Source: an uncultured Hyphomicrobiales bacterium (GTDB taxonomy: Bacteria > Pseudomonadota > Alphaproteobacteria > Rhizobiales > Beijerinckiaceae). Taken from it: a DNA stretch of 39,804 nt. Shown here one piece after another: positions 17,340-25,285 of the stretch. Where the stretch lies: positions 1 to 39,804 of the forward strand of contig CAIJVU010000064.1 of assembly GCA_903824185.1 (NCBI GenBank). The letters run 5' to 3'. The position numbers were made by a program, and so were the translations under genes. Each line of letters opens with the position of its first letter. The stretch's first letter is position 1. The notes beneath the pieces are model-generated. The model was not told the origin of the DNA. It did not search any database and was given only the letters and a program-made list of their open reading frames with translations.

Positions 17340-17465
17340 GATCCATCACGCTACAGGCTGTGCCAATGCTCATTTGTGAGCCCTGCCCCGCTTTTTGATG
17401 CCTTGCTTTTTATCCCGAAATACGATCGGCTGGATCATCAATCTAAACAAAAGGCGAGGAATAAA

Positions 17466-17519
17466 ATGCTGACCATGTCTGTGATTTTTTGCACTCTTCG
17501 CTTCATTGAAACAGTATAA
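17466..17519 (+). CDS. Possible 17-codon leader peptide upstream of the ThDP enzyme gene
   Basis: A short frame, MLTMSVIFCTLRFIETV, has a good ribosome site (GCGAGGA, six bases before ATG) and ends 15 bases before the next gene's ATG. That gene has only a weak ribosome site, so the small frame could couple translation. A TATAAT hexamer (17515-17520) overlaps its end and could instead be a -10 box giving an almost leaderless mRNA. The two readings compete, and either could be chance. Confidence 0.25.
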   Translation: MLTMSVIFCTLRFIETV

Positions 17520-17534
17520 TAGCGAGTTTTATGC

Positions 17535-19076
17535 ATGAATGGCGCGGAGAGTCTGGTTCATACTTTGCTGAAAAGCGGTGTGGATACGTGTTTTACCAAT
17601 CCCGGTACATCTGAAATGCATTTTGTGGCAGCTCTGGACCGCATTCCGGGCATGAAGTGCGTGCTTGGTCTTTTCGAGGGCGTGGTAACCGGTGCAGCTG
17701 ATGGCTATGGGCGTGTGACTGGACGTCCAGCCGCCACTTTGCTGCATTGTGGACCGGGGCTCGCAAACGGACTGGCCAATTTGCACAATGCGCGCAGGGC
17801 GGGCTCCCCCATCGTCAATATTGTCGGGGATCAGGCAACCTATCACCGCCCCTTTGATGCGCCTTTGACCGCCGACACGGAAGGATGGGCACGAGGAGTC
17901 TCCGCATGGGTGCGCACTGCGATGGATGTGAAAACAGTCGGGCAAGATGCCGCCGCCGCCGTGCAGGCTGCACAAACCTCTCCTGGCCAGATCGCCAGTT
18001 TGATATTGCCTTCGGATGTGTCGTGGAATGAAGGCGGAATCGTCGGGGATGTCTTGCCGGTTCTGGAGGCCCCTTTGGTTGACAGCTATCAGGTCGAACA
18101 GGCCGCGCGCCTATTGCGGCAGGGCGGCTCCACGATTGGGTTGATGATCGGCCATGCGGGTCTGACCGAAGAAGGCTTGTTGCTGGCTTATCGTATTTCG
18201 GTGGCGACAGGTTGTCGGTTGATCGCCCAAGGGGCCAATGGAAAATTGTCCCGCGGCTATGGGCGTGCTGTGATTGAACGCGTGCCCTATGTTGTGGATC
18301 AGGCGGTAGCTGCCATGGCAGGTCTGAAAGGCTTGGTGCTTTGCGGCACACACAGGCCTGTGACGTTCTTTGCTTATCCTAACAAGCCGCAAACCCCAAT
18401 TCCACATGATGCGGCCATTCATGTCATGGCGCGCGCGGAGCAAAATATCATCGAGGCCTTGCAGAGGCTTGCGGATATGGTGCAAGCGCCGCAAGCAGCG
18501 GTGCCTTTTCATGGCGAAAAGCCTGCCGCTGGCCGGGGAGCACTGACATCGGCATCGGTGGCTGCAACAGTGGCGCGTTTGATGCCTGAGGGAACCATTA
18601 TTTCCGATGAATCGGTTTCTTTTGGGCGTGATTTTTTTGCCCATAGTCAGGCTTCAGAGCCGCATGAATGGCTGAGTGTAACGGGCGGGGCCATAGGTCA
18701 AGGCATTCCGGTGGCAACGGGTGCTGCGATCGGCGCACCGGGGCGTCGGGTTATCAATTTACAGGCTGATGGCTCTGCAATGTATACGGTTCAGGCATTG
18801 TGGACGCAGGCCCGCGAAAAACTTGATGTAACGACCGTGATTTTATCAAACCGCAAATATCAGATTTTGATAGGCGAGCTGGCCAATGTGGGGGCTAATC
18901 CCGGCCGGACAGCCATGGATATGTTTGATCTTGGCAATCCCGATTTGAAATGGCCTGAGATGGCGCAATCCATGGGAGTGGAAGCCGCTCAAACCGATTG
19001 CGTGGAAGGCTTTGCCGACTTGCTAGCCCATTCGCTTAAACGCAGTGGTCCCTTCCTGATCGAGTTGCTGATTTGA
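17535..19076 (+). CDS. ThDP-dependent enzyme, acetolactate synthase-like large subunit
   Basis: 513 residues with the three-domain layout of ThDP carboligases/decarboxylases. The N-terminal Pyr domain has the catalytic glutamate in LGLFEGVVTGAADGYGR (about residue 45). A central domain follows at about 185-320. The C-terminal PP domain has the cofactor segment ADGSAMYTVQALW, ending near LSNRKYQIL (about 412-440). It is annotated in many genomes as acetolactate synthase, but no small regulatory subunit is present and the context is catabolic. A benzoylformate/oxalyl-type decarboxylase or C-C lyase is just as possible. BKACE follows after 43 bases, probably in one operon. Confidence 0.88.
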   Translation: MNGAESLVHTLLKSGVDTCFTNPGTSEMHFVAALDRIPGMKCVLGLFEGVVTGAADGYGRVTGRPAATLLHCGPGLANGLANLHNARRAGSPIVNIVGDQATYHRPFDAPLTADTEGWARGVSAWVRTAMDVKTVGQDAAAAVQAAQTSPGQIASLILPSDVSWNEGGIVGDVLPVLEAPLVDSYQVEQAARLLRQGGSTIGLMIGHAGLTEEGLLLAYRISVATGCRLIAQGANGKLSRGYGRAVIERVPYVVDQAVAAMAGLKGLVLCGTHRPVTFFAYPNKPQTPIPHDAAIHVMARAEQNIIEALQRLADMVQAPQAAVPFHGEKPAAGRGALTSASVAATVARLMPEGTIISDESVSFGRDFFAHSQASEPHEWLSVTGGAIGQGIPVATGAAIGAPGRRVINLQADGSAMYTVQALWTQAREKLDVTTVILSNRKYQILIGELANVGANPGRTAMDMFDLGNPDLKWPEMAQSMGVEAAQTDCVEGFADLLAHSLKRSGPFLIELLI

Positions 19077-19119
19077 CGGTTACCTTTTTAGTTAGAAACA
19101 AAGTTCTAGGAGGGAATTC

Positions 19120-20004
19120 ATGCGTCAGTCCCCTGACAAAATCATTATTACCTGTGCGGTCACCGGTAATCTGACCAAGCCGGAACAAACGCCTTATTTG
19201 CCGATAACGCCTGAGCAGATTGCCGATGCCTGTCTGGGGGCTGCTGAAGCTGGAGCAGCGATTGCCCATATCCATGTCCGTGATCCCGCAAGCGGGGCTC
19301 CGTCGATGGAAATTGAACTCTATGAAGATGTGGTGGCGCGTATCCGCAAGAAAAATACGCAGTTGATTTTAAACATCACAACAGGGCCGGGAGGCCGTTT
19401 CGTGCCATCGCATGACGAGCCGCGCGTGGCCGCTGCAGGTACAACATTGATGAATCCGGAAAAGCGGGTTGCGCATATCGAGCGTTTGAAGCCAGATATT
19501 TGCACGCTGGACCTCAATACAATGAATTCGGGCGGGCAGGTGGTCATCAACACACCCGCCAATGTCAGACGAATGGCCAAAGTCATTCGTGCCTGCGGGG
19601 TCAAACCTGAAATCGAATTGTTTGATTCTGGTGATATCGCAATGATGCATGATCTGCTGAAAGACGGCACACTTTCAGGCCCTCAATTGACGTCCTTTGT
19701 GATGGGGGTGTCTTATGGGTTCCAGCCCAGTCCGGAAACAGTTCTTTATGCGCGCAATTTGTTGCCGGTTGATGCTCAGTTCACCGCTATCGGCATTGGG
19801 CGATCGATGTTTACAACGGTGGCCCAAAGCTATTTGGCGGGCGGCCATGCCCGTGTCGGTCTTGAAGACGGAGTTTATCTCGAACGCGGGGTTTTGGCCG
19901 AAAGCAATGCGCTGATGGTGGAAAAAGCGCGGCGCATTTTGCAAGATCTCGGGGCGCAAATTGCAACGCCGCAGCAAGCCCGCGCTCAGTTGGGCCTTGC
20001 TTGA
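19120..20004 (+). CDS. BKACE-family (DUF849) beta-keto acid cleavage enzyme
   Basis: 294 residues, TIM-barrel fold. The zinc-binding HxH is in AHIHVRD near residue 50. LNITTGPGGRF, TLDLNTMN and the IELFDSGD strand match the family of 3-keto-5-aminohexanoate cleavage enzyme (Kce). These enzymes condense a beta-keto acid with acetyl-CoA and split it to acetoacetate and a new acyl-CoA; subfamilies differ in the keto acid used. The ribosome site is excellent (AGGAGGG, six bases before ATG). With the ThDP enzyme just upstream, it likely carries out the final carbon-carbon cleavage of the local pathway. The substrate is not predictable by eye. Confidence 0.92.
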   Translation: MRQSPDKIIITCAVTGNLTKPEQTPYLPITPEQIADACLGAAEAGAAIAHIHVRDPASGAPSMEIELYEDVVARIRKKNTQLILNITTGPGGRFVPSHDEPRVAAAGTTLMNPEKRVAHIERLKPDICTLDLNTMNSGGQVVINTPANVRRMAKVIRACGVKPEIELFDSGDIAMMHDLLKDGTLSGPQLTSFVMGVSYGFQPSPETVLYARNLLPVDAQFTAIGIGRSMFTTVAQSYLAGGHARVGLEDGVYLERGVLAESNALMVEKARRILQDLGAQIATPQQARAQLGLA

Positions 20005-20017
20005 GGGCACCGGCCAC

Positions 20018-20782
20018 TCAAAGGCCGCGTCCGGCATCGGCAATGATGATCTGACCGGTCACCATATGGGCCGAAAAGCCTAAGAACATAACGATGTCGG
20101 CTATGTCATCAGGGGTAGCGCGTCTTTTCAAAAGCGATTTGTCGATTGAAAATTGCTTTTGTTCCGGTGTCCATTCCACCATCCATGTTGAATCAACTGC
20201 GCCCGGTGCGACCCCGTTGACCCTTACATGTGGTGCCAGCGCTCGTGCGAGATTTTGGGTCAGATTGACAACACCGGCTTTGGACGCGCCATAGGCCATG
20301 CTGCTACCGACCTGTCCCATTCCGGCGGTGGAGGCAATATTAACAATTGCACCTTGCGATGCGGTCAGGGCAGGGGCAGCGGCTTTGCTGCACCGAAACA
20401 CACCCAGCAGATTAACCTCGAGCACGGTGTGCCATAAAGTCTCATCGACAAGGTCGAGATCGCGCGGTTCGATTTTTTTTGTGGTCCCCGGTGTTCCCGC
20501 ATTATTGACCAGCAAGGTCATGCCTCCCAATTGCTGGAGGGCCCGATCCACCATAGCGCGGGCATGATCGGGATGGCCAACATCGCCGGGGGATGCAAAA
20601 ACGCTGAGCCCCTGTTCTTGCAAATGTTTTACCGCAACCTCAGCGCGCACGTCATGTGCGAGATGATTGATGCAGACATCAGCACCTTGTTGGGCCATGC
20701 GTGTGGCTGTAGCCAGACCGATCCCCGATCCGCCGCCCGTAACCAGAACCTTTTGTTCCGCTAATGCATATTGCGCTTGCAT
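20018..20782 (-). CDS. Short-chain dehydrogenase/reductase (FabG-like)
   Basis: A classical SDR of 254 residues. TGGGSGIG is near residue 15, NNAG near 92, the catalytic serine in NIASTAG, Y-x3-K in YGASKAG, and the terminal TGQIIIADAG segment resembles the family's TGxxxxVDGG end. It is convergent with BKACE (13 bases apart) and divergent from the MBL-fold gene (75 bases). The function is an NAD(P)-linked oxidoreductase; the substrate is unknown but presumably belongs to the same pathway. Confidence 0.88.
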   Translation of the reverse strand: MQAQYALAEQKVLVTGGGSGIGLATATRMAQQGADVCINHLAHDVRAEVAVKHLQEQGLSVFASPGDVGHPDHARAMVDRALQQLGGMTLLVNNAGTPGTTKKIEPRDLDLVDETLWHTVLEVNLLGVFRCSKAAAPALTASQGAIVNIASTAGMGQVGSSMAYGASKAGVVNLTQNLARALAPHVRVNGVAPGAVDSTWMVEWTPEQKQFSIDKSLLKRRATPDDIADIVMFLGFSAHMVTGQIIIADAGRGL

Positions 20783-20857
20783 AAAAACACCCTGTCATTT
20801 GAAAAAATTTATGCCAGTATGGTCCTTATAAAGCCAAGTTTCAATAAGGGATGAGAC

Positions 20858-21730
20858 ATGCAAACAGTGACCATTGGTGATGTCACCATTGATGCCGTGA
20901 TTGAACGTGAAGGGCCGTGGCGCAAGCCCGATGGCTTTTTCCCTGATTTTGATCAAGCCGTCTGGGACCATTATCTGCCAAAAATGGAATCTGAGGTCTT
21001 TGACCGTGAATTAGGCTTGATGCTGATCACCTATCAGACATTTCTGATCCGCACCCCGCATCATAATATATTGGTCGATACATGCACGGGTGAAAACAAA
21101 GGACATCCCGCCCCTTTTGATTTTCCGGGCAAGGAGCGTTGGAAAAACGAACTTTTGTCTTTCGGGCTATCTTTCGATGATATTCACTATGTCTTTTGTA
21201 CGCATTTGCACATTGACCATACAGGCTGGAATACGAGTCTGCTGAACGGTCGATGGGTACCGACATTTCCCAATGCCAAATATATCTTCCACCGCAAGGA
21301 ATATGAGATTTGGGAGCAAGATTCAAAAAAAGAAGACACCCTGACATCCAAGGTTTTCAGAGATAATTGTTTGCCTATCGTTGAGGCAGAGCAGGCGATT
21401 TTGGTGGATGACGACTATTGTTTGGATGACACAGTAAGCCTCATTGCGACACCCGGACATTCCCCTCATCATTGCTGTGTCGCGGTACAGTCCAAAGGTA
21501 AAAAAGCAATTATTACGGGAGACCTTTTTCATCACGCGATCCAGTGTTGTGTGCCAAAATGGTCGAGTTGTTTTGATTGGGATGCCAAGCAGTCGGCGAT
21601 ATCGAGAGAAAACTTTTTAGGCTCTGTGGCCGATACCGATGTTGTGATTTTACCGATCCATTTCCCAAAGCCCACGGCTGGATTTATTTGCTCTGCGGCA
21701 GACGCTTTTCACTATCGCTTCAAACGTTAA
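20858..21730 (+). CDS. Metallo-beta-lactamase-fold hydrolase (AttM/lactonase-like)
   Basis: 290 residues with a full set of metal ligands: HLHIDH near residue 123, the histidine in TPGHSPHH, the bridging aspartate in ITGDLFHH, and a last histidine in LPIHFPKPTAG. The arrangement and length fit AttM/AiiA-type lactonases and related hydrolases. Within this cluster a sugar-acid or hydroxyacid lactone is a reasonable substrate; quorum quenching is possible but unsupported. No signal peptide, so cytoplasmic. The SDR at 21773 follows after 42 bases, probably co-transcribed. Confidence 0.87.
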   Translation: MQTVTIGDVTIDAVIEREGPWRKPDGFFPDFDQAVWDHYLPKMESEVFDRELGLMLITYQTFLIRTPHHNILVDTCTGENKGHPAPFDFPGKERWKNELLSFGLSFDDIHYVFCTHLHIDHTGWNTSLLNGRWVPTFPNAKYIFHRKEYEIWEQDSKKEDTLTSKVFRDNCLPIVEAEQAILVDDDYCLDDTVSLIATPGHSPHHCCVAVQSKGKKAIITGDLFHHAIQCCVPKWSSCFDWDAKQSAISRENFLGSVADTDVVILPIHFPKPTAGFICSAADAFHYRFKR

Positions 21731-21772
21731 AATTCTGCCTCACAAGAATGGCATCACCAATAAGGAGTGATT

Positions 21773-22576
21773 ATGCCCGAGATGAAACTGGATGGAAAAG
21801 TCGCAATTGTCACAGGCGCGGGATCGCGGGGTGACGGTATTGGCAATGGTCGCGCCGCGGCTATTTTATTGGCGCGGGAAGGCGTGCGCGTCGCTTTGCT
21901 CGATGCCAATAAGCAATGGGCTGACGCGACCCATGCAATGATAAAGGCGGAAGGTCATGAGGCCTGTGTGGTGATGGCCGATGTTACCGATCCGGCCTCG
22001 TGTGAAGCTGCGGTGAAAACGACAACCGATTTATGGGGAAGACTTGATATATTGGTGAATAATGTCGGCATTAGTGGCCCGCCCGGTCATGCGGTGGATG
22101 TCGACCCCACGGCATGGGACGAGGCGATGCGCGTCAATGTCAGCTCCATGATGTTGATGGCGAAATATGCCATTCCGCATATGCTCAAACAACAGGGAGG
22201 CGCTATCGTCAATATTGCCTCTATTGACGGTTTGCGCGGAGGAAATCCCAATTTGATGTATAATGCGTCCAAAGGCGCCGTGGTCAATATGACGCGCGGC
22301 ATGGCAACCCATCACGGTCCGCAAGGCATCAGGGTGAACTGTATTGCGCCCGGTTATGTCTACACACCCATGGTCTCGACACGCGGCATGAGTGAGGAGC
22401 TGCGCGATAAACGGGCGCGCAACAATCTGTTGCTGAAAGAAGGAACAGGGTGGGATATCGGCAAAGGGGTTGTGTTTTTGGCATCCGATCAAGCGGCATG
22501 GATTACCGGTGTGGTTTTGAGCATTGACGGCGGCTCAATGGCTGGCACACTAAACACGGTCACTGTCCTGACCTAA
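21773..22576 (+). CDS. Short-chain dehydrogenase/reductase
   Basis: 267 residues. The cofactor motif TGAGSRGDGIG is near residue 14; it has a short insertion compared with the classical TGxxxGIG, as seen in some SDR subfamilies. NNVG lies near 88, the catalytic serine in NIASIDG, and Y-x3-K in YNASKGA. The end, TGVVLSIDGGSMAG, is typical. AAGGAG lies five bases before ATG 21773; a GTG six bases earlier overlaps that site and is rejected. It is likely co-transcribed with the MBL-fold gene, so a lactonase/dehydrogenase pair is a plausible reading. Confidence 0.88.
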   Translation: MPEMKLDGKVAIVTGAGSRGDGIGNGRAAAILLAREGVRVALLDANKQWADATHAMIKAEGHEACVVMADVTDPASCEAAVKTTTDLWGRLDILVNNVGISGPPGHAVDVDPTAWDEAMRVNVSSMMLMAKYAIPHMLKQQGGAIVNIASIDGLRGGNPNLMYNASKGAVVNMTRGMATHHGPQGIRVNCIAPGYVYTPMVSTRGMSEELRDKRARNNLLLKEGTGWDIGKGVVFLASDQAAWITGVVLSIDGGSMAGTLNTVTVLT

Positions 22577-22612
22577 TCGCTGCCATGCTGTCAGCGAATG
22601 AAAACCGCAATG

Positions 22613-23560
22613 TTAAGACATAGGGGGCAACAGTTTTTTGGCCAGCATACAATGCACGCCTTTTGATCCGTTGACGGTTTGTGTGATGCGTAAATCAGCA
22701 GCGAGAGAACATAACATATAGGCATCTTCGCGGGTCAGCGGGCTTATCTCGCAGATCAGCTTGATCATGTCGCGTAAAGCTTCTTCGGCGCAGCGGTTAA
22801 GGTCCGGATGCACATGCATGGTGATGTGATGCGTGGGGGTTTCTGCCCGCGGCATCGGGAGTGAAAGATCCTCGCGCAAAATGAAGGTGAATGTGCCTTC
22901 AAGGGCGGTCTCGATTGCGGTGATGCAGACCTCGCCATCCCCTTGGGCCGCATGTCCGTCCCCACAGGAGAAAAGCGCACCCTCGACAAAGACCGGCAGA
23001 TATAGCGTGGTACCAGCCACCAGTTCTTTATTATCCAAGTTGCCGCCAAATCGTCTGGGGATGAGGGAAGTGACCCGCCCCCAATTTTGTGGCGGGGCTG
23101 TGCCCATAACACCGAAAAACGGCGCAAGTTCCAGCGTTCCGCCCCATGGGAGTTTGGCGGTTAAGTTCTTTTGGTCAAGCGCGATATGCCGCAAGGTAAA
23201 GGTATGAAAATCATCGGGTAAGGTGCCTGACAGGGGACGGATAAAGGTATAGCCCCAATCCTGTCTCAGCTTCACATCCTCGATGCGGACTTCCAGAACG
23301 TGCCCCGGCTGTGCCCCCTCAATTGCAATCGGTCCTGTGAGAATATGGCCGGGCAGAGTCTTTTCGGCATGGGCATGCACATCGGCAATTTCGGGCGGCG
23401 TGTAAAAACCGGCTGCAGCAGGCGGGTGCATATCCGGCCCGCCAGTAACAGTTTGTATCGTGACTCTGTCACCGCTTTTGATGGTGAGGCGAGGCTGTAA
23501 TGTGGCATCAAAAAAGCCCCAATGGCAGGTTTGGCCGCTGGCTTTGAGAAGATGATGCAT
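22613..23560 (-). CDS. Acetamidase/formamidase family protein
   Basis: 315 residues matching the FmdA/AmdA family: the N-terminal CHWGFFDATLQPRLTIKSGD, GPDMHPPAA, HILTGPIAIEGAQPGHVLEV, and the FSCGDGHAAQGDGEVC segment with conserved metal/substrate-site residues. These enzymes hydrolyse formamide, acetamide or other short amides to ammonia and the acid. It is convergent with the upstream SDR and has the same orientation as the DUF1178 gene 118 bases upstream. Ammonia release would fit the nitrogen theme of the window, but the link is inferred. Confidence 0.9.
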   Translation of the reverse strand: MHHLLKASGQTCHWGFFDATLQPRLTIKSGDRVTIQTVTGGPDMHPPAAAGFYTPPEIADVHAHAEKTLPGHILTGPIAIEGAQPGHVLEVRIEDVKLRQDWGYTFIRPLSGTLPDDFHTFTLRHIALDQKNLTAKLPWGGTLELAPFFGVMGTAPPQNWGRVTSLIPRRFGGNLDNKELVAGTTLYLPVFVEGALFSCGDGHAAQGDGEVCITAIETALEGTFTFILREDLSLPMPRAETPTHHITMHVHPDLNRCAEEALRDMIKLICEISPLTREDAYMLCSLAADLRITQTVNGSKGVHCMLAKKLLPPMS

Positions 23561-23678
23561 GGTGATGGTCCCCGCTCGTTCGATTACGCGCCGATGTCTG
23601 TGATGATCCAGATCTTCAGCCTAGTGAACAGCGTGTCAGATGACAAGGTAATGACCGCCCATTGCGGTGTTGTGCGGT

Positions 23679-24170
23679 TTAGCTGTTGGTGCGCGGTGCC
23701 CAGGGAAGGGCAGCAACCTCAATGCCTTCGTCCACCAATTCTTGCGCTTCGTCTATTGTGGCCTCGCCATAAATGCCGCGGGCATCTGTTTCCCCGTAAT
23801 GAATTTTACGAGCCTCTTCGGCGAAGTCGTTTCCGACATAATCGCAATGCATTTCGATTTCATGGCGCATTTTCTGCACCAATTCGGCCAATTGCGTGCT
23901 GGCTTCACCGCCTTGCATGGCAAGGGCAGGGGGTGTTTGTAGGGGCGTCTCTTCACGCACCTCGGTCTTGAGTGATGGGTCTAAAGGTTCAGGCACGCGG
24001 TTTGATTTGCGCCCGAGCGCCGGCGCCATCAAGGCGCGCTGGATCTTGGTATCCGAACAAAAAGGGCAGGAAATCAGCCCGCGTTTTTGTTGGTCTTCAA
24101 AAGCTGCACTGCCTGCAAACCATCCATCAAATTCATGGTTCTGGCCGCAGTGCAATTGGTAATGGATCAT
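23679..24170 (-). CDS. DUF1178 family protein
   Basis: 163 residues, a conserved family of unknown function common in Alpha- and Betaproteobacteria. The N-terminus has the usual IHYQLHCGQNHEFDGWF, a zinc-ribbon-like pair in SCPFC together with the first cysteine, and a C-terminal helical stretch with MRHEIEMHCDYVGNDFAEEA and the IYGEAT end. The start ATG overlaps, on the other strand, with a possible 57-codon frame. No function can be assigned. Confidence 0.9.
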   Translation of the reverse strand: MIHYQLHCGQNHEFDGWFAGSAAFEDQQKRGLISCPFCSDTKIQRALMAPALGRKSNRVPEPLDPSLKTEVREETPLQTPPALAMQGGEASTQLAELVQKMRHEIEMHCDYVGNDFAEEARKIHYGETDARGIYGEATIDEAQELVDEGIEVAALPWAPRTNS

Positions 24171-24342
24171 GGGTGAACTCTATACATCTATTGCCGTGTT
24201 TTTAGAACATCCATGCTGGAATGCAAAGAACGAGGCTGACGCGCTCCTCAAAAGGGTTAAAAAGATGGGTTTTTGGGCTGTCCGAAGGCCAGAAGATCTT
24301 CAAAGTCTGACGAGACAGGGTTTCAATGGATTGTTTTCATGA
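24169..24342 (+). CDS. Possible small protein of 57 residues, unrecognised
   Basis: An open frame from ATG 24169 to TGA 24340-24342 reads MGELYTSIAVFLEHPCWNAK, then a charged stretch rich in Lys/Arg, ending NGLFS. Its composition is protein-like and it fills an otherwise empty gap. However, no clear ribosome site precedes it and I recognise no family. It starts back-to-back with the DUF1178 gene, with start codons overlapping by two bases. It may be a chance frame. Confidence 0.25.
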   Translation: MGELYTSIAVFLEHPCWNAKNEADALLKRVKKMGFWAVRRPEDLQSLTRQGFNGLFS

Positions 24343-24398
24343 AAGAATTTCCTGAAAACTAGGCATAAATCTTGCTGGATTATGCTTGTGAGGCTGTT

Positions 24399-25115
24399 AT
24401 GACAATCAACACTGTTGCATCCAATCTTTCGTCAAATACCAGCGCGGGGGCCCAGCAATCAGCTGCTTCGACCCCAAAAACGCCTGTTGTTGCAAGCAAT
24501 GCGCCGGTTTCCAGCACGACATCAGCAAGCAGTAGTGCGGGATCGGGCGTTGATGTGGCGGTATCGGCCAGCGGTGTTGCCGCATTGGTGGCTTCCTTGA
24601 AGGCTGCGGGCGCTGCGGGTTCCAAGGCTTCGGCGGCATCCACCGCATCGGCGGTTGCAACACCCAGCATCGCTCAGTTGAAGTCCTATACCGACAAGCA
24701 ATTGGCTCAGATGCCTTTGGCGCAATGGAAAGCGTTGTCCGCCGAGCAAATTGCGGCTTTACCACCTATCGCCATCAAAGGGGCGACCCAATCCCAGATT
24801 GCCCTCTTGAGCACAAAGCAGGTGGCAGGCTTGACCGTGGCGCAAATGGCGGCTTTGACGAAAACCCAAATCGCAGCCCTAACGCCGCTTTCCATCCACA
24901 GCTTCTCCAACAGTCAGATTTCGGCCATTACGCCTCCAGCCTTTGCGGGCATGAGCGTGTCGCAACTCTCGGCATTGAGCGTGCAGCAGGGCGTATCCCT
25001 CAAGCCATCCCAGCTGATTTATCTGGGGCAGGATCAGAAAAATGCCCTGCAATCAAAAACTATGCTGGCTTCAAAATCGGGTAATTTGTTTCAGATCATG
25101 GCAATGATGGGCTGA
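24399..25115 (+). CDS. Octapeptide-repeat protein of unknown function
   Basis: 238 residues. The first 90 or so are low-complexity Ser/Ala/Thr/Val sequence without a signal peptide or membrane segment. Residues 93-220 consist of 16 consecutive octapeptides in exact register, most starting with Gln and a hydrophobic residue, roughly Q-[ILVM]-x-x-L-[ST]-x-x. Residues 221-238 form a short tail ending FQIMAMMG. The regular spacing of hydrophobic residues suggests a repetitive beta or alpha solenoid, but I know no named family with this pattern. The start is ATG 24399, since an upstream in-frame TTG at 24372 adds unrelated residues. It stands alone on the plus strand between DUF1178 and phzF-like genes. 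Confidence 0.75.
   Translation: MTINTVASNLSSNTSAGAQQSAASTPKTPVVASNAPVSSTTSASSSAGSGVDVAVSASGVAALVASLKAAGAAGSKASAASTASAVATPSIAQLKSYTDKQLAQMPLAQWKALSAEQIAALPPIAIKGATQSQIALLSTKQVAGLTVAQMAALTKTQIAALTPLSIHSFSNSQISAITPPAFAGMSVSQLSALSVQQGVSLKPSQLIYLGQDQKNALQSKTMLASKSGNLFQIMAMMG
24675..25058 (+). repeat. Tandem octapeptide-coding repeats (16 units of 24 bases)
   Basis: Sixteen 24-base units encode octapeptides such as QLKSYTDK, QIAALPPI, QIALLSTK, QVAGLTVA, QMAALTKT, QISAITPP and QLSALSVQ. Thirteen of the 16 begin with Gln; the exceptions (AIKGATQS, SIHSFSNS, AFAGMSVS) still keep the spacing. No unit is inserted or lost. The DNA units differ from one another, so the array is old and kept by selection on the protein rather than recently amplified. 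Confidence 0.8.
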
Positions 25116-25237
25116 AGCAAGCCTTTGCTGATGAAACGATCTGTGCCCTGCAGTCCGATCAAACGTCACATTGTTTTCAGGGTGGATTGAAACCGGTTGG
25201 CTTGTTTACAGGCATGATTTTGCCATAGACTGACATG

Positions 25238-25266
25238 TGAGACCATCCATCATGTCATTGGTCTCA
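25238..25266 (+). promoter_or_regulatory. Perfect inverted repeat upstream of the phzF-like gene
   Basis: TGAGACCA (25238-25245) and TGGTCTCA (25259-25266) form a perfect 8-base inverted repeat with a 13-base spacer; CATG flanks both arms. It ends 19 bases before the ATG of the PhzF-family gene. It could be an operator for a dimeric repressor or a hairpin in the leader. No T-run follows, so it is not a terminator. Confidence 0.5.
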
Positions 25267-25285
25267 TGCATTGAAGAGGCAAGCC

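Noticed and set aside
17535-19076. Biosynthetic acetolactate synthase (ilvB/ilvI)
   Set aside because: No small subunit gene or ilvC/leuA neighbour; the context is catabolic, so only the enzyme superfamily is stated.
20000-20040. CGGCC/GGCCG hairpin between the convergent BKACE and SDR genes as a terminator
   Set aside because: Short stem with no T-run in either direction.
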